A stretch of DNA of 64,000 bases, taken from assembly GCF_003057885.1 (NCBI RefSeq), contig NZ_QAGK01000001.1, positions 310,001 to 374,000 of the forward strand, written 5' to 3'. Below the pieces are notes generated by a model. It was not told where the DNA came from, searched no databases, and saw only the letters and a list, made by a program, of their open reading frames with translations. Positions within the stretch are counted from its first letter, which is position 1. Every line of letters begins with the position of its first letter. The stretch is from Oceaniglobus ichthyenteri. Lineage in GTDB: Bacteria > Pseudomonadota > Alphaproteobacteria > Rhodobacterales > Rhodobacteraceae. This document shows, one piece after another, positions 26,493 to 33,786 of the stretch. The position numbers and the translations under genes were made by a program.

Positions 26493-26858
26493 ATGGGCCA
26501 ATTGACAACCCGCCTGGCCCGGATCTGGCGCAGACGCCCGGTTGCCAGTCTTTTGTTCATCGTTGCTTTGGTTGTGACATTGGGCCTGACCACCCGATCT
26601 GTTCTGTTTGCCGTCTATTGGGCCGATCCTGCGCACCGCGATCAGGTCGTCGCGGGGTGGATGACACCGCGTTATATCGCCTATTCCTGGAAAATACCGC
26701 CTGCGGTGATCCAGGACGCATTGGGCGATACGCTGCTGCCCGGTCGCCGCCTGACCCTTGATGATCTGTCCGCTGAGCGCGGCGTGCCGGTCGGCGATCT
26801 GATTGCCCGGATCGAGGCCGCGATTGCCCGCCACCGCGCCGAGGCCCCCGATCCATGA
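26493..26858 (+). CDS. Conserved hypothetical membrane-anchored protein
   Basis: A 121-residue protein with a basic N-terminus, one membrane segment (about 16-42, with VASLLFIVALVVTLGLTT) and a soluble tail of about 75 residues. The segment GWMTPRYIAYSWKIPPAVI followed by LDDLSAERGVPVGDLI suggests a small conserved domain. Its stop overlaps the DedA start (ATGA at 26855-26858), which supports the frame and implies a shared function with that transporter. I do not recognise the family, and no strong ribosome-binding site is visible. Confidence 0.72.
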   Translation: MGQLTTRLARIWRRRPVASLLFIVALVVTLGLTTRSVLFAVYWADPAHRDQVVAGWMTPRYIAYSWKIPPAVIQDALGDTLLPGRRLTLDDLSAERGVPVGDLIARIEAAIARHRAEAPDP

Positions 26859-27442
26859 TCGAAACTCTGGCCGACCTGACAATCCACTACGGTGCCGTGT
26901 TGATTTTTTTCGCAACCTTCGCCAGCTGCCTCGCCATACCCGTGCCGACATCGCTGATCATGCTCAGTGCGGGCGCATTCGCCGCCGGGGGCGATCTGAC
27001 GCTGTTTACCGTTGCCGCGTCGGCACTGGCAGGGGCGTTGGCTGGCGATCAAACCGGGTTTGCCCTGGGCCGCAGGTTTACCGGCATTCTTGACAGGGCA
27101 ACCGGAAAAACCGCCAAAACCATCGAAAAGGCCCGGCGTTTTTCACAACAGCGCGGCGGCCTTGGTGTTTTCTTTAGCCGTTGGTTGTTCAGCCCCCTTG
27201 GCCCCTATGTCAATTACATCGCCGGAGCCACCGGCATGGTCTGGCCGCGGTTTTCGCTGTGGTCGCTGATGGGTGAAATCATCTGGGTGACGATTTATGT
27301 CGGCGCGGGATATCTGTTTGCCGATCAGATCGAAGGCGTGGCGACACTTTTGTCAAACGCCAGCGGTGCAGCGGCCGGATTGGCCATCACCGTGATCTTG
27401 GGCCTCTGGCTGTGGCGCCAAAGTGCGCCACGCCGGACATAG
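26855..27442 (+). CDS. DedA family membrane protein
   Basis: A 195-residue inner-membrane protein of the DedA/SNARE-associated (VTT) family. Conserved features are the start with LIFFATFASCLAIPVPTSLI, GDQTGFALGRRF and the re-entrant region FFSRWLFSPLGPYVNYIAGA, with the Arg and Pro residues typical of the family. DedA proteins are implicated in lipid scrambling or flippase activity and in envelope homeostasis. The ATG overlaps the upstream gene by 4 nt. The 72 bp before the next gene contain only its ribosome-binding site. Confidence 0.9.
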   Translation: MIETLADLTIHYGAVLIFFATFASCLAIPVPTSLIMLSAGAFAAGGDLTLFTVAASALAGALAGDQTGFALGRRFTGILDRATGKTAKTIEKARRFSQQRGGLGVFFSRWLFSPLGPYVNYIAGATGMVWPRFSLWSLMGEIIWVTIYVGAGYLFADQIEGVATLLSNASGAAAGLAITVILGLWLWRQSAPRRT

Positions 27443-27514
27443 GTTGGTTTGGCCCCTTTATTTCCTGTGCTATCCGCGCCATACCACGATGAGAGACCAC
27501 AGGAGAGTATTTCG

Positions 27515-28021
27515 ATGGCCGTGATGGGCCGCCTCGCCGCGCATTTTGCCATGTCCGATCCCGTCTGGGACCGGCACGCGAACCCGTGGTCGGGTCTGAC
27601 GCGGCTTCCGATCCTGCCACTGATGGCGCTGGCGATTTATGCGCGGGTCTGGATTGGCTGGGCCTGTCTGGTGCCGCTGGCGCTGTTGATCCTTTGGGCG
27701 TGGTACAACCCACGGGTTTTTGCGCCGCCCGCCCATACTCATCATTGGCTGAGCCGCGCGGTGATGGGCGAACGGGTGTGGTTGAATGACGGCACGGTTC
27801 CGATCCCGGCGCATCACAGCCGTGCGGCCAACTGGCTCAGCGTGCTGGCCGCTCTGGGGTTGGCCCCGCTGATCTGGGGGTTGTGGGTGTTGGACCCTTG
27901 GGCCGTGGCTTGTGGCTGTACGTTTACCATATTGGCCAAGCTGTGGTTTTTGGATCGGATGGTGTGGTTGTATCACGATATGGCCGCGCACCACCCCGAA
28001 TACGCCGCCTGGCTGCGGTGA
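27515..28021 (+). CDS. Conserved membrane protein of unknown function (DUF6653-like)
   Basis: A 168-residue protein with about four hydrophobic segments (around 28-43, 45-62, 113-128 and 130-145). The pattern MSDPVWDRHANPWSGLTR near the start, YNPRVFAPP and the C-terminal WFLDRMVWLYHDM followed by HPEY resembles a family I recall as DUF6653, but I am not certain. AGGAGAG precedes the ATG at 27515; the upstream in-frame start at 27449 is less likely. A conserved function is not known. Confidence 0.72.
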   Translation: MAVMGRLAAHFAMSDPVWDRHANPWSGLTRLPILPLMALAIYARVWIGWACLVPLALLILWAWYNPRVFAPPAHTHHWLSRAVMGERVWLNDGTVPIPAHHSRAANWLSVLAALGLAPLIWGLWVLDPWAVACGCTFTILAKLWFLDRMVWLYHDMAAHHPEYAAWLR

Positions 28022-28064
28022 TGCGCCGCTTGCCACGCCACGCGGGCGGCCCCATATTCATGGT

Positions 28065-28745
28065 ATGATAAAATTTACCCCAATCCTTCTGGCGCTGATT
28101 TACGGCTATGTGATGTTTCGCTTTTCGGCTTGGCGCACCGCGCGCGAGCTGGATGAGAAATCCACGGAACTGGCCGATGTCACCCTGCGCAATCTGTGCG
28201 ACCGGATGGCCGCGGCGCTGGATCTGAAGAGGATCAAGGTGCATATCTATGAGATTGCACCGGTGAACGGGCTGGCCGCGCCGGACGGGCGTATTTTTAT
28301 CACCCGTGGGTTTTACGACCGTTACCGCGCCGGTGAGGTCACCGCCGAGGAAATCGCCAGTGTCATTGCCCATGAACTGGGCCACGTTGCCTTGGGCCAT
28401 TCGCGCCGTCGGATGATTGATTTTTCCGGTCAGAACGCCCTGCGCACGGCGCTGGCCATGGTGCTGTCGCGTTTTTTACCGGGTATCGGTGTGTGGATCG
28501 CAGGCGCGGTCATGTCGATGTTGGCGGCGAAACTTTCGCGCGCCGATGAATACGAGGCGGATGCCTATGCCTCGGCGTTGTTGACGAAATCGGGCATTGG
28601 CACCGCGCCGCAAAAATCGCTTTTTACCAAGCTTGAGGCGCTGACCGGCGCACGCGGCGGTGCCGCCCCCGCGTGGTTGATGAGCCACCCCAAAACGGCC
28701 GAACGCATTGCCGCTATTGAAGCAAACGAGGCGAAATGGGGCTGA
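28065..28745 (+). CDS. M48 family zinc metallopeptidase
   Basis: A 226-residue membrane-associated protease. An N-terminal hydrophobic segment (residues 5-22) precedes the catalytic domain. The zinc site HELGH is at 103-107 and the third ligand is probably Glu162 in RADEYEADAYA; a second hydrophobic region lies at about 130-155. The arrangement resembles short HtpX/Oma1-type peptidases involved in quality control of membrane proteins. It starts 43 bp after the DUF6653-like gene and is followed by a GC hairpin with a T-rich tail. Confidence 0.9.
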   Translation: MIKFTPILLALIYGYVMFRFSAWRTARELDEKSTELADVTLRNLCDRMAAALDLKRIKVHIYEIAPVNGLAAPDGRIFITRGFYDRYRAGEVTAEEIASVIAHELGHVALGHSRRRMIDFSGQNALRTALAMVLSRFLPGIGVWIAGAVMSMLAAKLSRADEYEADAYASALLTKSGIGTAPQKSLFTKLEALTGARGGAAPAWLMSHPKTAERIAAIEANEAKWG

Positions 28746-28753
28746 CCGGGTTT

Positions 28754-28780
28754 GGGGCGCTGCCCCGGGATATTTTTAGA
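28754..28780 (+). repeat. Intergenic REP-like element, copy B, with terminator form
   Basis: GGGGC (28754-28758) and GCCCC (28762-28766) form a hairpin followed by GGGATATTTTTAG. It is the inverted form of the element at 26386 and 32776. Seen from the plus strand it resembles a terminator for the M48 protease gene, 9 bp after its stop. Confidence 0.6.
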
Positions 28781-28789
28781 AACGGAAAT

Positions 28790-29326
28790 TTACAGAAGTT
28801 TTGCCAGTCGCGGCAGGCGCGCGCGTTTCAAAAGCGGGCGCAGGGGCAGTGTTTCCCCTGACAGGGTTTGTGCCTTTTCGTGCACGCTGTTGATCACCTC
28901 GCGCACGGCGTCGGGGTTTTCCGCAAACAGGGCGCGTAACACTTGATCGGGGTCTTGGCGGCTTAACCCTTCTTCGGTCAGGGTGTGGCGCGGAAAATCC
29001 TTGGCGTTGAACGTCACGATCAGGTCGGCGTGGCCTGCGATGGCGGCGGCCAGTACATGCACGTCATTTTCATCGGGCAGATGCAGGCGCGCCAGATCTT
29101 TTTCGCGCGGCTGTACGCTGGCCTTGGGCCAATTGGCGCTGAGTAGTGCGATTTCACCGCGCGCCACGTCTTCGGCACCGGGGCCGAGTTTGATCGTGGC
29201 GCGGGCCCATTCCTCAAGGATGCGGGGCGACCAAAGCGGCTCAAACAGCCCTTTTGCCGCCACGCCCAGCAGGATTTCACGCAGCACTGTGGGAAACAGC
29301 ACGCAGGCATCCAGCAGGATTTTCAC
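28790..29326 (-). CDS. PIN domain protein (RSP_2648-like)
   Basis: A 178-residue protein with a PIN-type nuclease fold. The acidic residues fit PIN: Asp in ILLDACVLFPT (start), the ENDVHVLAAA motif in the middle and VTFNAKDFP later. It resembles a Rhodobacteraceae group I recall as the RSP_2648 family, not a VapC-type toxin with an adjacent antitoxin. The GTG at 29326 overlaps the stop of the rRNA methyltransferase gene (GTGA), so it is translated from the same mRNA. It could be an RNA-processing enzyme; no antitoxin gene is seen within 1 kb. Confidence 0.82.
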   Translation of the reverse strand: MKILLDACVLFPTVLREILLGVAAKGLFEPLWSPRILEEWARATIKLGPGAEDVARGEIALLSANWPKASVQPREKDLARLHLPDENDVHVLAAAIAGHADLIVTFNAKDFPRHTLTEEGLSRQDPDQVLRALFAENPDAVREVINSVHEKAQTLSGETLPLRPLLKRARLPRLAKLL

Positions 29327-30525
29327 CCGTTCAGTCGGTAAAACAGGGCCTTGAGATATCCGGTTTCGGCCAGTTGCGGCAATTGCGGATGATCCGCCCC
29401 GGCAAAGCCCGTGTGGATCAGTTGCGCAGAGCGCCCCGCCCGGCCAATGCCCGAATTGCACGCACCGCGAAACCGCGCCAGATCGGCGGCATGGGAACAG
29501 GAACACAGCACCAGATACCCGCCCGGCGCCACCAGAGCAGACGCCAGCCGCGCGACCCGTTCATAGGCCCGCACGCCCGCCTCCAACGCCTGTTTGTTCG
29601 GGGCAAAGGCGGGCGGATCACAGATCACCAGATCGAAGTGTTCGCCCTCTTGCGCCAGCTCTGCCATTACCTCAAAGGCATCGCCTTTGCGGGTGGCGAA
29701 CCGGTCGCTCATCCCACCCTGCGCCGCGCCCTGTTCGGCCAATTCCAATGCGGGGGCCGAGCCGTCGACCGCAAGCGCCTGTGTTGCACCCGCCGCCAGT
29801 GCGGCCAGCGCAAAGCCACCGACATGGGAAAACACATCCAGCACCCGCGCCCCATCGGCAAGTCGGGCGGCAAAGGCGTGATTGGGCCGTTGATCGAAAA
29901 ATAGGCCGGTCTTTTGCCCGCCCAGCACATCGGCCATATAGGTTGCGCCATTCATCGACACCGCGACCGGCCCGTCGATCTGGCCCGCGACCACGGCGGT
30001 TTCCTCATCCAACCCTTCCAGTGTGCGCGCCCGGCCTGTGGCGTTTTTCACAACAGCGGTCACGCCTGTCACTTCGACCAAGGCGGCGATCAACGCATCA
30101 AGGTGCAGTTCGGCCCAGGCGGCGTTTGGCTGAATAACCGCGGTGTCGCCAAACCGGTCGATCACGATCCCGGGCAACCCGTCAGCCTCGGCGTGGATCA
30201 GCCGGTAAAACGGTGTGTCAAACAGGCGCGTGCGCAGCGCCAGCGCGGTGCGGATGCGGGCGGCAAACCATGCGGTATCGATCACCGCCCCGGGATCACG
30301 ATCCAACATGCGGGCGATGATTTTTGATGTCGGATTAACCGCAACAAGCCCCAGCGCGCGCCGCTCGCCATCTTCGAGCAGGGCAATCGTGCCGGGCGTC
30401 AGATTGCGGGTGCGTCGATCAACGACCAGTTCATTGGCAAACACCCAAGGGCTGCCGCGGCGCAACGGGCGCGCATCGGTTTTGGGCAAAAGGCGGATGG
30501 TGGGCAGAATGGATTCTTGTGTCAT
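29323..30525 (-). CDS. 23S rRNA m5C methyltransferase (RlmI-like)
   Basis: A 400-residue class I SAM-dependent RNA methyltransferase of the RlmI/YccW group. An N-terminal PUA domain (about 10-85; GSPWVFANELV) is followed by an EEHEE-like linker and the Rossmann domain. FFDQRPNHAF, VLDVFSHVGGFALAALAAGA (SAM binding), VICDPPAF and the catalytic Cys in LVLCSCSHAAD are all present. The likely target is the 23S rRNA cytosine matching E. coli C1962. The ATG at 30525 is preceded by GGGCAGGG with short spacing. It is co-transcribed with a PIN-domain gene. Confidence 0.9.
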   Translation of the reverse strand: MTQESILPTIRLLPKTDARPLRRGSPWVFANELVVDRRTRNLTPGTIALLEDGERRALGLVAVNPTSKIIARMLDRDPGAVIDTAWFAARIRTALALRTRLFDTPFYRLIHAEADGLPGIVIDRFGDTAVIQPNAAWAELHLDALIAALVEVTGVTAVVKNATGRARTLEGLDEETAVVAGQIDGPVAVSMNGATYMADVLGGQKTGLFFDQRPNHAFAARLADGARVLDVFSHVGGFALAALAAGATQALAVDGSAPALELAEQGAAQGGMSDRFATRKGDAFEVMAELAQEGEHFDLVICDPPAFAPNKQALEAGVRAYERVARLASALVAPGGYLVLCSCSHAADLARFRGACNSGIGRAGRSAQLIHTGFAGADHPQLPQLAETGYLKALFYRLNG

Positions 30526-30565
30526 ACCCTGCCCTACCCCGTTTGATCGCCACCGGAAAGAGGGC

Positions 30566-30721
30566 TTAGCCCTGTTGTTGCACGACCTGTGCGGGTTTGA
30601 CGGCGAAACGGGTCGCAACCCACAGTCTGAGCGTTTGAAATCCGTCGCCGATCACCTTGGCACGCAGGGCGCGGGCCTGTGCTTCGACGATGTGCAAGTC
30701 CTGAGATTTGAGATGTGTCAT
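30566..30721 (-). CDS. Small basic protein (RSP_7527-like)
   Basis: A 51-residue open frame starting MTHLKSQDLHIVEAQARALR, with a hydrophobic or aromatic stretch containing LRLWVATRF near the C-terminus. The ATG at 30721 has AAGG eight bases upstream. The pattern resembles a small-protein group I recall from Rhodobacteraceae as RSP_7527. No function is known. It lies divergently from edd and codirectionally just upstream of the rlmI-like gene. Short length keeps the confidence moderate. Confidence 0.6.
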   Translation of the reverse strand: MTHLKSQDLHIVEAQARALRAKVIGDGFQTLRLWVATRFAVKPAQVVQQQG

Positions 30722-30846
30722 GATTACTGCCTTATTGGTTGGTTCCTTGGTGATCTAGGCTTCGCCCCAACGCGCCACCACCACCAAAGGCGCAAGGCCG
30801 CCATGCACGGCGCGCAACTGCGCGAATATCGCGCTACCCCCTTTTG

Positions 30847-30856
30847 TTAGCGCTAA
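30847..30856. promoter_or_regulatory. LacI-type palindromic operator before edd
   Basis: TTAGCGCTAA is a perfect 10-bp palindrome with a central CG, 53 bp upstream of the edd start and extended by G on the left and AAC on the right. Central-CG palindromes of this form are typical of LacI-family gluconate or sugar regulators. No lacI-family gene lies in the window. Confidence 0.5.
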
Positions 30857-30908
30857 ACCTGCTGTAAGAAGGCCCCAAACACAGATTATCGCAGCGAAAG
30901 GTCATCCA

Positions 30909-32714
30909 ATGTCGCTTAGCCCTGTTATTGCCAAAGTCACCGACCGTATTATCGAACGCAGCCGGGCCGCGCGCGGCACATATCTTGACCGTATGGCACA
31001 GGCCGCAGAAGACGGTCCGCGCCGCGCCCACCTGACCTGTGGCAATCAGGCCCACGCCTTTGCCGCAATGGGCGCGGACAAGGGCACATTGGTGGCCGAG
31101 CGCGCGCCAAACCTGGGGATCGTGACCGCCTATAACGATATGCTGTCAGCGCATCAGCCATTTGAAACCTATCCTGATAAAATCCGCGCCGCCGCCCGCT
31201 CGGTCGGGGCCACGGCCCAGGTTTCGGGCGGTGTTCCGGCCATGTGCGATGGCGTCACACAGGGGCAGGCCGGCATGGAACTGTCGCTGTTTTCGCGCGA
31301 TGTGATCGCCCTGGCGGCGGGAATTTCCCTGTCTCACAACACTTACGACGCCGCCGTTTATCTGGGCGTGTGCGATAAAATCGTGCCGGGGCTGGTGATT
31401 GCGGCGGCGACGTTTGGGTATATTCCGGCGCTGTTCATCCCCGCCGGGCCGATGGTCAGCGGTCTGCCCAACGATGAAAAGGCCAAGGTGCGCCAACAAT
31501 TTGCCGCTGGCGAGGTGGGGCGCGATGCGTTGATGCAGGCGGAGATGGACAGTTACCATGGCCCCGGCACCTGTACGTTTTACGGCACCGCCAACAGCAA
31601 TCAGATGTTGATGGAATTCATGGGTCTGCACCTGCCCGGCAGCAGCTTTGTCAACCCAAACACCCCCCTGCGCGAAGCCTTGACCGAGGCGGCCACCAAA
31701 CGCGCACTGGAAATCACCGCCCTGGGCAATGATTATCGCCCCGTGTCCGACATTCTGGATGAAAAGGCGATTGTGAATGGCATCGTCGGGCTGATGGCCA
31801 CGGGGGGCTCAACCAACCTGATCATCCACCTGCCCGCCATGGCGCGCGCGGCGGGCGTATTGCTTGACCTGTCCGACTTCGCCGAAATCTCCGAGGCGGT
31901 GCCGCTGATGGCCAAGGTTTATCCAAATGGCTTGGCCGATGTGAACCATTTTCATGCGGCCGGTGGTCTGGGGTATATCATCGGCGATTTGCTGGATCAG
32001 GGTCTGTTGCATCCCGATACTAAAACCGTGGCCGGCGACGGGCTGTCACTATATTCGCAAGAGCCAAAGTTGAAAGACGGCGTGCTGACGTGGGAACCGG
32101 GCACAAAAGAAACCCTGAACGACAAGATCCTGCGCCCGGCCCGCGATCCGTTCAAATCAACCGGCGGGACCAAGGATCTGAACGGCAATCTGGGCCGCGG
32201 CGTGATGAAAGTGTCTGCCGTCGCGCCCGAACGCCACATCATTGAGGCACCGTGCCGCATTTTTGACGATCAGCGCGATGTGAAACCGGCGTTTCAACGG
32301 GGTGAATTCACCCAGGACACGGTGATCGTGGTGCGGTTTCAGGGGCCGCGCGCCAATGGGATGCCGGAACTTCACTCCCTCACCCCCACCCTTGCCGTGC
32401 TGCAGGATCGCGGGCTCAGGGTCGCACTGGTCACCGATGGCCGGATGTCGGGCGCATCGGGCAAGGTGCCGTCGGCCATCCATGTTTCCCCCGAGGCGGC
32501 CTTGGGCGGCCCACTGGCACGTTTGCGCGATGGCGATGTCGTGCGCGTCGATGCCACGGCGGGCACCCTCGATGTGATCGGCGTCGATCTAAGCACGCGC
32601 GAACCGGTCACCGCCGATCTGTCGGCCAATGGCCACGGGGTGGGGCGCGAATTATTCGAAGTGTTCCGCCAGAATGTCGGCCTGGCCAGTGATGGCGCAG
32701 GGGTGGTTGTATAA
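30909..32714 (+). CDS. edd: Phosphogluconate dehydratase
   Basis: A 601-residue Entner-Doudoroff enzyme that dehydrates 6-phosphogluconate to KDPG. It belongs to the IlvD/Edd family: [19 protein letters not shown], a Cys in [36 protein letters not shown] and [19 protein letters not shown]. The Cys residues in these segments would bind the catalytic Fe-S cluster, so the A-type carrier and SufT in this window may contribute to its maturation. A GAAAGG site precedes the ATG. It is followed by eda, 135 bp on. Confidence 0.96.
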   Translation: MSLSPVIAKVTDRIIERSRAARGTYLDRMAQAAEDGPRRAHLTCGNQAHAFAAMGADKGTLVAERAPNLGIVTAYNDMLSAHQPFETYPDKIRAAARSVGATAQVSGGVPAMCDGVTQGQAGMELSLFSRDVIALAAGISLSHNTYDAAVYLGVCDKIVPGLVIAAATFGYIPALFIPAGPMVSGLPNDEKAKVRQQFAAGEVGRDALMQAEMDSYHGPGTCTFYGTANSNQMLMEFMGLHLPGSSFVNPNTPLREALTEAATKRALEITALGNDYRPVSDILDEKAIVNGIVGLMATGGSTNLIIHLPAMARAAGVLLDLSDFAEISEAVPLMAKVYPNGLADVNHFHAAGGLGYIIGDLLDQGLLHPDTKTVAGDGLSLYSQEPKLKDGVLTWEPGTKETLNDKILRPARDPFKSTGGTKDLNGNLGRGVMKVSAVAPERHIIEAPCRIFDDQRDVKPAFQRGEFTQDTVIVVRFQGPRANGMPELHSLTPTLAVLQDRGLRVALVTDGRMSGASGKVPSAIHVSPEAALGGPLARLRDGDVVRVDATAGTLDVIGVDLSTREPVTADLSANGHGVGRELFEVFRQNVGLASDGAGVVV

Positions 32715-32775
32715 CACATCAATCCTGTGCCCTACTGAAACGACAGGCGGCCCCTTTCCCTATCTGACGCCTGTG

Positions 32776-32818
32776 TTTTTTCTTGCTAAAAATATCCCCG
32801 CCGGAGGCTCCTGCCCCC
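32776..32818 (+). repeat. Intergenic REP-like element, copy C
   Basis: TTTTTTCTTGCTAAAAATAT leads into CCCCGCCGG and a short GGAG/CTCC hairpin (32803-32806 and 32808-32811). It shares the AAATATCCC core with elements at 26386 and 28754 and sits in the 135-bp edd-eda spacer, where it could reduce or shape eda expression. Confidence 0.55.
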
Positions 32819-32849
32819 TCGTTTCTTTCAAACGTTCAGGATCAAAAGA

Positions 32850-33491
32850 ATGACCCCAGAAACCGCCTCGCAAAAAGCTGCTGAAATCTGCCGCATGGCC
32901 CCGGTCGTGCCGGTTTTGGTGATTGATGATGCCGCCCTTGCCTTCGATCTGGCCACCGCGCTGGTCAAGGGCGGTCTGCCCGCGCTCGAGGTCACCTTGC
33001 GCACGCCCGCCGCACTTGAGGCCATTGCCGAAATGGCGCGGGTTGGCGGCGGCGTTGTGGGTGCGGGCACCTTGCTGACCCCGGGTGATGTTCAGGCGGC
33101 CGTTGATGCGGGGGCAACATTCGGGGTGTCGCCCGGCGCGACCGATCGTCTGCTGGACGCCTGCGAAGAGGCCGGCCTGCCGCTGTTGCCCGGTGCTGCC
33201 ACCGCATCCGAGGCAATGGCATTGTTGGAACGCGGCTATACCACTCAAAAATTCTTTCCCGCCGAGGCGAATGGCGGGGTTCCCGCGCTCAAAGCCATCG
33301 GCGCGCCGATTCCACAGGTAAAATTCTGCCCGACCGGCGGTGTCAGCCTGAAAAACGCGCGCGATTACCTTGCCCTGTCCAACACCATTTGTGTCGGTGG
33401 CAGTTGGGTCGCGCCCAAAGATCTGTTGGCCGCAAAAGATTGGGACGGGATCGAGGCATTGGCGCGCGAGGCGGCCGCCTTAGCTGGATAA
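32850..33491 (+). CDS. eda: 2-dehydro-3-deoxy-6-phosphogluconate aldolase
   Basis: A 213-residue class I aldolase that splits KDPG into pyruvate and glyceraldehyde-3-phosphate. The Schiff-base Lys134 lies in YTTQKFFPAEANGG, with Glu47 in ALEVTLRTP, GAGTLLTPGD and CPTGGVSLKNA also typical. The length is normal. It is downstream of edd across a REP-like element. Its last 12 bp overlap the end of a convergent small gene. Confidence 0.96.
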   Translation: MTPETASQKAAEICRMAPVVPVLVIDDAALAFDLATALVKGGLPALEVTLRTPAALEAIAEMARVGGGVVGAGTLLTPGDVQAAVDAGATFGVSPGATDRLLDACEEAGLPLLPGAATASEAMALLERGYTTQKFFPAEANGGVPALKAIGAPIPQVKFCPTGGVSLKNARDYLALSNTICVGGSWVAPKDLLAAKDWDGIEALAREAAALAG

Positions 33492-33755
33492 GCGTCGCGC
33501 GCCGCGCCAACCGCCCCGCCGCGTTGGTTTTGGCGCGGCGATCAACCCGTCGCGCAACACGGCAGTCATCGGGTGATCGGGGTTGGCGTGTTCGTATTGC
33601 GCCAACATCCGGGTGATAACCGCCCGCATATCGGCGCCATCGGGCAGCGACAGCGCCCAATCCAGAAATATCGACCGGCATTCTTCCGGGCCAATACCCT
33701 CAATCTGATAACTTTCGCGGATTAAACCCTTGCGGTCGATATCGGTGCTGTCCAT
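33480..33755 (-). CDS. Conserved hypothetical protein
   Basis: A 91-residue soluble protein starting MDSTDIDRKGLIRESYQIEG. It has an acidic helical N-terminal part (EECRSIFLDWALSLPDG) and an Arg/Gly-rich C-terminal tail (RRGGWRGARRLSS). The family is not recognised. Twelve bp of its 3' end overlap eda convergently. The gene is upstream of glnE on the same strand, 31 bp away, and may be co-transcribed with it. Confidence 0.68.
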   Translation of the reverse strand: MDSTDIDRKGLIRESYQIEGIGPEECRSIFLDWALSLPDGADMRAVITRMLAQYEHANPDHPMTAVLRDGLIAAPKPTRRGGWRGARRLSS

Positions 33756-33786
33756 TGGCCTGCCCCTTTATTCTATACGCTTTGAT

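Noticed and set aside
28790-29326. VapBC toxin-antitoxin pair
   Set aside because: The PIN protein has no adjacent antitoxin-like gene and is coupled to an rRNA methyltransferase instead.
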